A stretch of 64,000 nucleotides of DNA, from assembly GCF_019175385.1 (NCBI RefSeq), contig NC_083344.1, positions 9,514,725-9,578,724 of the forward strand, given 5' to 3'. Position 1 is the first letter of the stretch. Every line of letters begins with the position of its first letter. Shown in pieces: positions 1 through 10,213 of the stretch. The notes under the pieces were generated by a model. That model saw only the letters and a program-made list of their open reading frames with translations. It was not told the origin of the DNA and did not search any database. The translations under genes and the position numbers were made by a program. The DNA is from Lycium barbarum (taxonomy: Eukaryota; Streptophyta; Magnoliopsida; Solanales; Solanaceae).

Positions 1-858
1 TGGAAGCATCTAAGAATCTCTACCATTTTGCAGAATAATTAATTAAAACATGACAATTTGCAGAACAATTAATTAAAATATCACAAAATCATTCTTGCAT
101 AGAATCCCAGAAACAATTCTATTCAAACCAATTCCACACACTCAATAAAACCAAAAATAAAAGGAAATTAAACTCTCAAAACCCAAAGCAAAATATTCAA
201 GTTTGAGATAAGCTCTCATTGATAATCCTGGAATCTGATTAATGCTTCTACAATGTGAATGTCTTCAAGTGGTTCACAACAATACCCGCATCTGCCATTT
301 TATTTTCCACTAACAACTAGTTGCTTCTCCTGTTTCACCCAAATTGTAAGACATAAATAATAATTAGTATTCAATAAAAGACAACATATTTTTCAATTAC
401 CTAAATTAAAGAATAATTATAATGTTCACTTGATGGTGAGAGTTATTTTCTATAGAATTATATTTAACTTCATATTAGTTGCTCCAACCAATACTAAAAT
501 AGTTTTAATAATTTTTAGTATTCAAAAATTTTCATCAAGAAACTCTCCAATGTGCTTTCTTATTATTGCAATTGCAAGATATATGTTTTTGAAGTTATTT
601 TCATTCACCTACTAAACGCCAACAAACATTTTTTTTAGGAAAGTATACCTCATGAAAATCAAAATAATCACTTTTGTCATACAAGATAAAATCTCAGCTA
701 TAATTAAATTACTTATAGCCAATTATTTGTAATTGAAATTTATTAGTAAGTTTGTGATGTAAAAATAATAAATAAAAAAATCTAATACTAAGAGATGTGC
801 GGTAGAATGAGTAAAAGCAATAAAGGAAATGGTCATTTGGGATTGGGATCTTCTTACC
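1..858. other. AT-rich intergenic sequence downstream of the NLR pseudogene
   Basis: No coding region is supportable here. Short reading frames have no recognisable domain and follow AT-rich composition. The part nearest 859 may hold the 3' untranslated region of the minus-strand NLR-like gene, but no polyadenylation signal can be assigned with confidence. Confidence 0.5.
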
Positions 859-3459
859 TCAGAAATCAGAAGGCTCCAACTTCTCCACGTCTTTCATTCT
901 CTCTGGAATCTCCCTTAGATAGTGACAGTTATAGATACGAAGACCTTTAATCAGAGGCATTGCGCTTGTGGCTAAATCCCATCTTTCTAGCTTCCCAAGA
1001 TCAACAAGATGAAGGAACTCCAGTTGACTGAAGTTGTTATCACTGCAGGTAATTTCTTTTCCTTCATAAGTATCTACTAATTGGAGATCCCTTAGGTTTG
1101 GCAACATTCCCAGAATAGGCATCGGATCTTCCATGAGGAATGAGCCAACAAGGGTCATCATTGTGATTGAATTTGGAAATGGGTTTGACGGGGGCAGTTT
1201 TCCTATTCTCCCAACTAACTTCAATTTCTGGAGCTTTTGACAAGAACTAATAAATTCTAGGGATGGGAATGATTCATCTTGTGTACACACCAACATGAGA
1301 GTGCTAAGGTTTTTCAAGTTGCTAATGTTGTTTAGGGAGTAAGATTTCTTAATACGATCCATTCTTAATTCTCGAAGATTGACTAAATCAACAGGGTTAA
1401 CATCTCGCCACTGATCACAATGACTGCCTCTAAGAACTTGAAGACTTGTGAGTTTGTTTATATGTTGCAGAGGTTCTTCATATAGGACATCTAAATGTCT
1501 TAAGATTTACTAGGTTAGCTATCTCAGGAGGTAGTCGGCAGAAGCCTCTACCAGAAGAGCCTGCCTGGAGTGTCAGTAAATTCTTGAGGTTGCCTATGGA
1601 GGAGGGGATATCACAACTACCTGTAAAGCCTAAGTATCTGAGGCTGTACAAACTTCCTATGGCATCTGGTAGTGTAAATCTGTCAGAACCATTCTCCAAG
1701 TATAGCACATATAAATGTTGGAACATATTGCAGAACTTTATCCCATCCATCTTAAGACCTTCTTGATCAAAGAATGTAACTGACCTTAACTTCAATTTGG
1801 AAAAATCAAGAGTGAGGTACCTTTATCCTTGACCATGGATGGTATGTCTGCGACATGAGGAGGATATGGATTGCTTTCTCGGACCATAAGTGTCAAAGAA
1901 GTTTACCTCCAATGCCTTTTGTATGGCAAGATCCCGAAGTAGATCATGAATCCTGCATACAGTAACTTCTTCCCAATATGTCTCTACCACTTGAACCAAG
2001 CTTCGCCTTATCAGCTCATTCAGGATGTCTTGAGCTACATCCTCCATTATTTCTTCTCCTCTTGGTATCAATCCATCAGCCATCCACAACCACGTTAGGT
2101 TTTCAGCATCAATCCCACGATCTTCTGGAAAAATACCAAAGTAAAGAAAACAGTGTTTGAGCACAGTTGGCAAATCATTGTAGCTCAGTGATAGTATGTC
2201 CGAGATTTCAATGAAGTCATCTTTCACACGTCTCCAAAGGTGTTCCTTCACCTTTTCCCATTCTTCTAGCCTCCTTTTATGTGAAAGAAGCCCGCTTAGT
2301 GTAGCAATTGCAAGAGGTAAGCCTCTACACTTGAGCACCATTTCCCAAGCTAGCGTTTCCATTGCTGGGATCATTGCCTCAACGTTGAGTAATTTCCTGC
2401 GAAAGAGGTCCCAGCTTTCTTCTTTTGTTAGGAAACGAAGGTTATGGGGAAGACCGTTGTCATCTGCTCTTTTGGCCACATCCGCATTGCGGGTGGTAAT
2501 AATAACTCTGCTTCTATTATTGCTCTTTCCAGACTTTGCCATGCTTCTCTTTGCCATACATCATCGACCACCACAAGGTATTTTTTCTCTTTCAGTAGAT
2601 CCTGAAGGTGCTTTTCTAGATATGTGATTGTCATCTTTTCTAGCAGATCTAGAGTTTCCCTGTCACGTCCTTGGATGGATTTGATGATATCCTTAAGGAG
2701 ATCGATGGTGTTATACTGTTGAGAAACACATACCCAAGCACGTGCATCGAAGATACCGGTTAGGCTAGGGGAGTGGTAGAGATGTTTTGCAAGAGTAGTC
2801 TTGCCTAACCCGCCCATGCCATAAATGGAGATGACGGTTCGGCGTGGCTGTGCTTTGACAAGTTCAGCAAGCAATCTTTCTACGACATCCTTAAAGCCAA
2901 CAAAAATCTGATCCTGCTTATCCATGTAGGAGGTAGTTCTCCTCAAGCCAGATCTCTGATTGTTTGGCCTATAATTACTTGGCCCTTCTTTTACATTATT
3001 GATATCTCTAATACTATAAGTCTCTCGTTTGCAAGAGATATCCTTGATACGCTGCTTGAGGGATTGGATCTCCTTGCTAACGTTGTAGAATTTGGTCTCC
3101 TTCCTGCAGATGCAAGCGCAAGCCTTCAGACGACTAGCAAGTCCATCGCCATCACCTTCAGCAGCCTTCAGACGATTAGCAAGTCCATCGCCATCACCTT
3201 CACCTGCCTCTAAGCTGTAAGTCTCTAGTATAGCGACAGAGTCATTAGCAATCTCGTTAATTTCAAACACCCATTGTTGAACTGTATGATCTTCAACTTG
3301 CTTTTGCTCTGCATCTTTGAGGAAAGACTGCATGAAGAGCAGCTCCTTTCTCAGCCACGTCACATCCTGTCTCAGACTTCTGCGCAGGGAAACTTCCTGT
3401 ATGAGGAAATCCCCCAGTTTTTGAACTGCATATGACACAAAGGCATCAACCATTTTCAA
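859..3459 (-). pseudogene. CC-NBS-LRR (Rx/RPP13-like) disease-resistance homologue, broken by three lesions
   Basis: Intact relatives are intracellular receptors that recognise pathogen effectors and trigger immunity; the NB-ARC domain is the nucleotide switch. The start at 3459 opens an Rx-type coiled-coil domain (roughly the first 150 residues). Then come the P-loop GMGGLGKTT (about 2794-2820), kinase-2 VVVDDVW (about 2554-2575), RNBS-B RVIITTRNAD (about 2484-2515), GLPLAI (about 2302-2326), an RNBS-D-like CFLYFGIFPED, and RIHDLLRDLA, where the usual MHD is IHD (about 1928-1956). Leucine-rich repeats follow down to 859. Three lesions break it: a frame change at about 2530-2555 (probably a small deletion between kinase-2 and RNBS-B), an in-frame TAA at 1823-1825, and a one-base gain near 1478-1482. 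Each flank continues the same protein, so this is one gene of about 860 codons. A sequencing error could explain one lesion but is unlikely for all three. A truncated CC-NB product from the first part cannot be excluded. Confidence 0.9.
3122..3205 (-). repeat. 42-bp tandem duplication inside the NLR coiled-coil region
   Basis: Two 42-bp units (3122-3163 and 3164-3205) lie head to tail and differ at only a few bases. They are in frame and give two successive copies of a 14-residue segment containing EGDGDGLA and RLKA. The preserved frame and high identity suggest replication slippage while the frame was still open. Confidence 0.85.
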
Positions 3460-4837
3460 GAGTCTTGATATTTAGTATGCTCTGCTGAAAAAAAGATTGG
3501 AAGAAATCTGGAGAAAGAGAAACAGTGACAGAAGCAATAGAGATAAAATTAAGATCAAGTTGAAGAAACTGAAGCTGTTGATTGTGAGTTTGATAAGAAA
3601 TGAATACTGTTTTTGTGTTAATGAATTGAGTGTTTAAGATGGTCCATTAATAATGTGATTAAAGCATACAAAATCCGACAGATAAACATGGGGCTTGTGG
3701 AAAAATATATGTGGGCAAAAGTTAAAAGTAACAATTATATGTGTTGTACAGTGGTCCACCACTGTTTGGACAATAATGGGGAAAATGATAAAGAAAAATT
3801 AGAGCAATGAAAGTGAAATGTGTACCATTTGACACATTCAGAAAAAAGAAATATATGATAAAGATGGTATTGATGGTAAGAGTTGATGTAATGGCAAAGC
3901 TATCAGGAATCATCGATCAGTTGGCATTGCTCTAGTCCGTTGGTAATATTTAATAGGAGAGGCAAAAGCATGATGTGATGACAAGTGTCATCACCAGAAA
4001 ATTCGTATTTAATAAATAAAATAAAATAAAATAAAAACAACAACAAAAAATTAAAGCAGGTGATTTGATTTGCTGTTTTGGAAAGATGGTATTGTGCTTT
4101 TGGGTGTTGTCTTTATCTGGGTGTTTTTGTTTTCTTTTTTCCAATTTCGTGCTTCAGTTACAGGGATTTCAATTTAGTTTTCGTGTAATATACTTATTCG
4201 TGAGTTAATCCAAAGCTGTAGTTGAGATCAATTAAGCAATCTCAAGCATATTATTGAAAGCTAGGAGATTTCATTAGCAGATTTGGGATGCATGGTGACT
4301 TTTTGGCTTTTATCACAATCAGGACGTTCATGTAATTCTAATTTCTTGCTTCCACTGCAGATTATTATGTAAATTAAGGACTACCAATGAAGTAAGTGTA
4401 AGGCTGTCTTTGAAGTTCAAACATTTTCTGTCGTGATTTCCACTTTGAACTTCTGCAAAAGCTTCCGCCATTGTCCATATTTAACTCTGTCTCTTTGTCC
4501 TAACAGTAAGTCTTTTTTATTATAAGTTCTAATTCCGATTAAAATCCTAACCGGTTGCAGTTTTCAGGTTTGAAATTGATACAACTTCTCACACGTTCCC
4601 CGCTCTCCTTTTTTCTTTTTTTTTTTAACTTTGATTCTTCTTCACTTTTCACTTTTCATATGTTTTTTCAAAACTTTGAAATCACATTCTGTATCTAACC
4701 AAATTAATATGCTAACTGGCTTTATCATAACCATACATTGATACAAGATAGAAGTCACAAGAATGTAACTGCAGATTAACAGTTTCTTCCCTATTGATAC
4801 AAGATAAGATTGCCAACACGACAAAACATATATTTGG
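3460..4837. other. Intergenic sequence upstream of the NLR pseudogene
   Basis: This should hold the promoter and 5' leader of the NLR-like gene (transcribed leftward from about 3500-3650), but no TATA box could be assigned confidently. Poly-T and poly-A runs and short meaningless frames fill the rest. No gene is seen. Confidence 0.4.
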
Positions 4838-5475
4838 TGTCTTTTCCTTTTTCTTTTTGTCTCTTCACTTTTCTTTTTAAAAATGAAAAAAATATCAAAA
4901 TATGTTTTGTACTTTTCTGTTTTACTTTGAAAATGCTCCAGTGCTTTCTTTCACCTCCTCTCTTTATTTTTTTCTTTTTCTTTTTGTCTCTTCACTTTTC
5001 TTTTTAAAAATGAAAAAAGTATCAAAATATGTTTAATATGTTTTATCCGTTTCTGTTTTATTTTGAAAATGCTCCAGTGCTTTCTTTCACCTCCTCTCTT
5101 TATTTTTTTCTCCGTCTTTTCCTTTTTCTTTTTGTCTCTTCACTTTTCTTTTTAAAAATTAATAAAAAGATCAAAATATGTTTTGTCCGTTTCTGTTTTA
5201 TTTTAAATGCTTCACTGCTTTCTTTAACCTCCTTTCTTTATTTTTTTACTTTGTCTTTTCCTTTTTCTTTTTGTCTCTTTCACTTTTATTTTAAAAATGA
5301 AAAAAATCAAAATATATTTTGTCCTTTCCTGTTTTATTTAGAAAATGCTCTAGTGCTTTCTTTGACCTCCTTTCTTTATGTTTTTCTTTGTCTTTTCCTT
5401 TTTCTTTTTGTCTCTTCACTTTTCTTTTTAAAAATGAAAAAAATATCAAAATATGTTTTGTCGTTTTCTGTAGTA
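4838..5475. repeat. T-rich minisatellite, about 4.7 copies of a 132-139-bp unit
   Basis: A unit beginning near GTCTTTTCCTTTTTCTTTTT recurs at about 4839, 4971, 5114, 5253 and 5390. Each unit runs through a TTCACTTTTC block, an AAAAATGAAAAAAAT-like block, and a TGCTCCAGTGCTTTCTTT-like block. Units vary by small indels. Open frames through the array encode only F/L/S-rich low-complexity peptides and are not genes. Confidence 0.85.
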
Positions 5476-5916
5476 GAGAAAGCTAGATCGCGTGTAAGTA
5501 ATTGACGCAACAACACAACAACATACCCAGTGTATTCCCACAAATGTTATGTTTTGTGGTAAATTTTGAGAAGTGTTTCCATTTTTATGCTTACTAGGCA
5601 GTGAATACAACAGTCTTGTTCTTTTTCCTTTTATTTGTCTGATTTGATCTAGTGTTGTTTCAAATGGGAAATTCTAATGTTATATTTCTTGGTAGTTTAT
5701 CAGTGTAATTCAGTTCAATTTGTGATAAAAGTGAGAGTTTCAATCATCATGTGCTCAAAAGGCCAGTTGTTTCATCCTTTTCTATTTTTAGCTAGTTTGT
5801 CATGTGCATTATACGTGCAACTATTTCTAAGCATTGCGATCATGCGAGAATTTTGCTCTAATAGCTTGACCAGTCACTCATAGAAAGACTGTGTTCTTCT
5901 ACTTTGTTGTGTTTAG

Positions 5917-6137
5917 GGAATGGGACTTGTAGTGTTCTGAAAGTTGGCAGAAATGGGATGGAAAGTGGTGAAGTTATGGCAAATGTTTTAGCTGCTATTG
6001 ATGGTGTTGTTAAATTTGTTCCGAAAAAATTGAGTGGTGTTAGAGCTTTTGATTTGAAGTTTTCGGATTCATTAGCATTGCCTATTTATGAAGCTTTGCC
6101 TGATCAAAGAGAAGATACTGCGAAGAAAAAGAAGTAG
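5917..6137 (+). pseudogene. 3' terminal exon of a ribosomal L1-domain (RSL1D1/Utp30-like) protein, isolated copy 1
   Basis: The frame from 5917 to the stop at 6135-6137 encodes the C-terminal part of a ribosomal-L1-fold protein: CSVLKVGRNGMESGE, then a segment with AAIDGVVKFVPKK, then LKFSDSLALPIYEALPD, ending in a lysine-rich tail. Such proteins act in nucleolar ribosome biogenesis; that role is family knowledge. A good splice acceptor (TTTGTTGTGTTTAG) precedes it at 5916. No upstream exons with the rest of the L1 fold were found in the window, so it is a detached exon. The family match rests on remembered conservation and could be tested by a protein search. Confidence 0.6.
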
Positions 6138-6496
6138 AGAAAGTGAAGATTTTTCCAGCTAGAATTGACGCATAGGCTCGATCACTATCAAATGTTACTT
6201 TTTGTGGTAAATCTTGATGAAATGTTTCCATTTTTATGCTTACTTGGCAGTGAATACCACAACAATGTGTTCTTTTTCTTTTTGCTGTCCTTTTATTGTC
6301 TGTTTCGGGGTTGTTTCAATTGGGAAATTCTAATGTTACATCTCTAGCTTATCAGTGTAGTCAGTTCAATTTATGATAAAAGTGTGAGTTTCAATGGCCA
6401 GTTGTTTCAGCCTTTTCTAATTTAGTAGTTGTTGTGTGTATTATACGTGCAACTATTTCTAAGCATTGCGATCATGCGAGAATTTTGTTGTGTTGA

Positions 6497-6592
6497 GGGA
6501 GTAGGACTTGTAGTACCTTATAAAAAAAGGGAGTGGGACTTGTAGTACCTTCTAAAAAAAGGGAGTGGGACTTGTAGTGTTTTGAGGATTGG
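6497..6592 (+). repeat. Three near-identical 31-32-bp tandem units at the edge of L1 exon copy 2
   Basis: The words GGAGTRGGACTTGTAGT plus an A-run recur three times at about 6497, 6528 and 6562. The last merges with the coding start of exon copy 2. This micro-amplification replaces the splice acceptor found in copy 1. Confidence 0.75.
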
Positions 6593-6761
6593 GAGAAATG
6601 GGATGGAAAGTGGTGAAGTTATGGAAAATGTTTTAGCTGCCATTGATGGGATTGTTGAGTTTGTTCCGGAAAAATTGGGTGGTGTTAGACCTTTTCATTT
6701 GAAGTTTTCTGATTCATTGGCATTGCCTGTTTATGAGGCTGTCAAAGTAATCAACGCATAG
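6561..6761 (+). pseudogene. Second copy of the ribosomal L1-domain terminal exon
   Basis: This copy is uninterrupted for 66 codons to a stop at 6759-6761. It parallels copy 1: CSVLRIGRNGMESGE, then AAIDGIVEFVPEK, then LKFSDSLALPVYEA. It ends early, lacking the lysine-rich tail. There is no proper splice acceptor, because a small tandem repeat occupies that place, so it is probably not used. Its open frame suggests a recent duplication. Confidence 0.6.
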
Positions 6762-7130
6762 GCTCACAATCATTTTTTACATTTTTTTGGGGTAAATTTT
6801 CCATTTTTAATCTTATTACTAGGTAGTGAATAAAAAAATGTGTTCTTTTTTTGTTTTTGCTGTCCTTTCATTGTCTGATTTGATCTAGTGTTGTTTCAAA
6901 GTGAGAAATTCTAAATTCTAATGTTATATTCCTTGGTAGCTTATCAGTGTAGGCGGTTCAAATTATGATAAAAGCAGAGTTTCAATCATCATGCACTTCA
7001 AAGGCCAGTGTTTCATACTTTTCTATTTTAGCTAGTTGTTGTTGTGTATTATACGTGCAACTATTTCTAAACATTGGGATCATGCGAGAATTTTGCTCTA
7101 ATATCTTGAGCAGTCATAAACTTTAGCTGA

Positions 7131-7429
7131 TTCCTGATCACTCATATTTTCAGGTTTACAAAACTAAAAGCGTTGATAATTTTGGTTTTGGATTCTGCAT
7201 AGGACAGCTATCTGTTATGACATTTTATATGTGGATTATGTATGCGCTTATTTTATTAGTCATAAATCCTAAGAAACAGCAGCGCGGGTATTATGCTGGG
7301 ACAAGTTTCATTTTACTAATATGGTGATGAGGTAATCATTGGTATAGACAACAAAGGATCAGAACATGAGATACGAAAAATAAAACATCCAAGGTTCATT
7401 ACAGAGCTTTTATGCAGAAATGTTGTATC
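7131..7429. other. Short intergenic/3' UTR segment
   Basis: No gene is seen. The right part probably holds the 3' untranslated region of the minus-strand DFR-like gene ending at 7430. Confidence 0.4.
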
Positions 7430-8034
7430 TTAGATAGAAGTAATAAGGCCTCTCTCTTTGAGGAATGCGATGCAATCATCAAACATCTCTTCAGTGGACT
7501 TGAATTTCATTCCTAAGCCCTCTAGCTTCGAAGTGTTGAATTCATAGGGAGGTCGATCCAGTTCCTTAAACCTGAAATAGCAGTGTTGTCAAATGTGAAT
7601 CTTCATCAAGGTACTACATTTCTTTCTAGTTCCTATTACTATATGATTTTAAAGATGTAGCTGTTGATATGTCTAGGTCACAGAGACGGATCCAAGATCT
7701 CAAAGCAGTGAAGTGCAATCTCTTTTCTTACTATACTCACATACATACATAGGTTTTACTTTTTCACTTCTATATGCATAGTAACATATACAGGATTTTG
7801 TGCAAGTGTTATTGCCCTATTAACAGAACTTGGCTTGTACATGTAGTTGTGACTTGAGCTGTAGGGCATTTAAGGCGTTACTTCATGTTCTAAATTAATG
7901 TTTACTTTGTATTATTTTGAAGTGGTGCTAACTTATTGTATTTGCACAAAAATTTTCTACAAAACATTGTATAGCGAAATTTTAGCAAAGCAATGTCAGA
8001 TGACTACTTCTGCTATAATCCGCCACTACATATA

Positions 8035-8235
8035 CAGTCAGACTTTTTTTTTTTTTTTTTAAAGTCAGACCTCTCTATAATAGTCATCCTCTATAACATC
8101 TCACTATAACAACCATATCTTCTGTGGAACTGATCTTTCATGTCATGTTATATATTCTCTATAACAACATTTCACTATAGCAGCCAAAAAATATCGGAAT
8201 CGGAATAAACGTCACTGTTACAGAGAGGTTGACTG
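8035..8235. mobile_element. MITE with CAGTCARACCTCTCTATAA-type ends in the last intron of the DFR-like gene
   Basis: The left end reads CAGTCAGAC and, a little inside, AGTCAGACCTCTCTATAA. The right end, reversed, reads CAGTCAACCTCTCTGTAA. TA flanks both sides (8033-8034 and 8236-8237), as for Tc1/mariner-type elements. A T-run near the left end displaces the inner repeat. The element is about 200 bp and noncoding. Confidence 0.7.
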
Positions 8236-8440
8236 TATGTAACTTGAGTTTGAGACAATAGGTTCAAATGCACCCATAGTTTATATAATGAATACGCCTC
8301 TTCTCGAGATTATACCAACCTTTTAGGAATAGGCAAAGACGGGTAGTGCTCTGATAGAACTGAGACAAGTTGATTGTTGTCAAGAACCTTTGAGCTGCAA
8401 AGGAACCTCCCATGAGCATTTGGATGCTCTTAGACAAGTA

Positions 8441-8445
8441 TATGA
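8441..8445. repeat. Target-site duplication TATGA, left copy (Copia)
   Basis: TATGA directly precedes the left LTR and recurs at 13545-13549 directly after the right LTR. The 5-bp length fits LTR-retrotransposon integration. Confidence 0.95.
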
Positions 8446-8496
8446 TGTTGGGTGTGGAATTGGCCAAACAAGTCAATTCTTTTGTTCACATAGTCG

Positions 8497-8545
8497 TGAT
8501 GTAAGCGCTTACCTCATGATAGTCGTGATGTAAGCGCTTACCTCA
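8497..8545 (+). promoter_or_regulatory. Two tandem ocs/as-1-like elements in U3
   Basis: TGATGTAAGCGCTTACCTCA occurs at 8497-8516 and again at 8526-8545, spaced 29 bp. The core TGATGTAAGCGCTTAC closely resembles the 16-bp palindromic ocs-type element bound by TGA-class bZIP factors, which respond to salicylate, auxin and xenobiotic stress. They lie about 20-70 bp upstream of the TATA box. Function is inference. Confidence 0.65.
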
Positions 8546-8563
8546 TCATAGGAAATTCATTCC

Positions 8564-8571
8564 TATAAATA
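8564..8571 (+). promoter_or_regulatory. TATA box of the Copia 5' LTR
   Basis: TATAAATA sits just downstream of the paired ocs-like elements. Transcription would begin about 25-35 bp further on. The same block exists in the 3' LTR. Confidence 0.7.
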
Positions 8572-9028
8572 GGTAGCTTATGGTTCATTTGAAAAACACA
8601 CCAAATAGAAGAAGACAACACATCCCAAAGAGAGAGAAAAATCTAAGAGAAATACTCTTAGTGAAAGGCCTAAGTAAGAGAAGGTCTTTGAGAGAATTTT
8701 CTGTGGTAAAATTCTTGAGTGTAATTGGGATTGGGGTTGTGAGGTTGAGTGTTGTAAACACTTGTAATATTTCTTCTTTAATAAGATCTGCAGCAGCAAC
8801 GTAGACGTAGCTCTCACATTGAGGGTGAACCACTATAAATCTGTGTGTGCTATTTATTCTTCGCTTACATCACGGCGTAAGTAGGTTCTGTCTAAGGAGG
8901 TTGGTATTTAAGTGGTCCAGCTGTGACCCTCCAATCTTTCCTGGGAACCTGCTTATAAAGGTTGGATTTGGGATTCAAATCCTAACAACTGGTATCAGAG
9001 CAACAGGTTGTGTTGTGATTTAGAAACG

Positions 9029-10213
9029 ATGGGAGGCGAAGATGGTACGACGCACGGCATCGGTAAATTCGATGGTACAGACTTTGCGTTCTGGAGAATG
9101 CAAATTGAAGATTATTTATATGGCAGAAAGCTTCATGAACCTCTGAGTCCGAAACCAGAGGAGATGAAGCAAGCAGATTGGAATCTCCTCGACAGACAAG
9201 TTCTGGGAGTCATTCGGCTGACGCTGTCGAAGAACGTTGCTCACAACGTGGCAAAGGAGAAGACCACCGCAGATATGATGAAGGTATTGTCTGACATGTA
9301 TGAGATACCTTCGGCAAATAATAAGGTATTTCTCATGAAGAAACTATTTCATCTAAAGATGATGGAAAATGCTCATGTTGCTGCACACGTAAATGAATTC
9401 AATACCATTGTAAATCAATTGTCATCGGTAAAAATTGATTTCGATGATGAAGTGCAAGCTCTAATTTTGTTGGCATCCCTACCAAATAGCTGGGAGCCAA
9501 TGAGAGCAGCGGTTAGTAATTCTGTCGGTAGTGACAAACTAAAGTTCAACGATGTTAGGGATCGTATCCTTGTTGAGGAGGTGCGCAGGACAGATTCTGG
9601 AGAGGCATCGACGAGTTCTGCTTTTAATGTTGAAAACAGAAGCAGAAATTTTGACAGAAACTACAACCGAAATAGGGGCAGATCGAAGTCAAGAAATGGC
9701 AGGGGTCAATCCAGACCAGGACGAACATTTGAGTGTTGGAACTGTGGAAAACCAGGTCACTTCAAGAAAATCTGCAGGGCGCCAAAGAAGGAGGACAACA
9801 AGGGGGCTGGAATCAACGCTGCTACGGAAGACATTGGCGATGCGTTGTTGCTATCGGTTGACAGCCCGATAGACTCTTGGGTGCTTGACTTAGGAGCGTC
9901 CTTTCATACCACCCCACATCATGATATAATGACAAACTACGTGGCTGGGAATCTCAGCAAAGTTTATTTAGCCGATGGAGAGCCGCTAGACGTTGTTGGC
10001 ACGAGAGACATTAATTTGAAGATGTCAAATGGATCCTCGTGGAAGATTACAAAAGTTAGACATGTTCCAAAGCGGATGCGAAACCTGATTTCAGTAGGTC
10101 AGTTTGATGATGAGGGATATGATCTCAACTTTGGTAATGGGTCTTGGAAGGTGGCGAAAGGTGCTATGGTAGTTGGCCGAGGAAAGAAGATTGACACTCT
10201 ACATGACGGATAG
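9029..10213 (+). pseudogene. Copia gag-protease frame, ending at a frameshift
   Basis: The ATG at 9029 follows the primer-binding site and opens a frame of 394 residues. The N-terminal two thirds are a UBN2-type Copia Gag capsid (FDGTDFAFWRMQIEDYL near the start). An Arg/Asn-rich stretch and a CCHC zinc knuckle CWNCGKPGHFKKIC (about residues 236-249) follow. The aspartic-protease motif reads WVLDLGASFHTTP at about residues 284-296: the conserved Asp-Ser-Gly is Asp-Leu-Gly (TTA at 9890-9892, one base from a Ser codon TCA). The frame then runs into the pre-integrase region and stops at 10213, because the continuing protein lies in another frame. Confidence 0.93.

Larger units (their letters stand above)
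5500..7130 (+). repeat. Tandemly amplified segment of a ribosomal-L1-domain gene (three partial copies)
   Basis: A noncoding module recurs at about 5546, 6193 and 6780. It includes TGGTAAATyTTGA, a TTTCCATTTTTATGCTTACT-like stretch, CAGTGAATA, GATAAAAGTG and the conserved ATTATACGTGCAACTATTTC. The modules are separated by the two exon copies at 5917-6137 and 6561-6761, giving a period of about 590-650 bp. The third module is not followed by a recognisable exon copy. Unequal exchange or slippage of a last intron plus last exon is the simplest explanation. Confidence 0.75.
8446..8987 (+). repeat. 5' LTR of the Copia element
   Basis: It starts TGTTGGGTG and ends CCTAACA, 542 bp. U3 holds two tandem ocs/as-1-like elements and a TATA box. 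It matches the 3' LTR almost perfectly. Confidence 0.97.

Noticed and set aside
4838..5475. CRISPR-like regular repeats
   Set aside because: Units are contiguous and T-rich with no unique spacers, and the sequence is a plant nucleus.
4810..5505. F/L/S-rich hydrophobic proteins
   Set aside because: They follow the T-rich minisatellite unit, with repeats of the same peptide; no start context or domain.
8578..8833. Small frames on both strands in the Copia 5' LTR (and identical ones at 13135-13390)
   Set aside because: They duplicate because the LTR duplicates; they overlap each other on opposite strands and resemble no protein.
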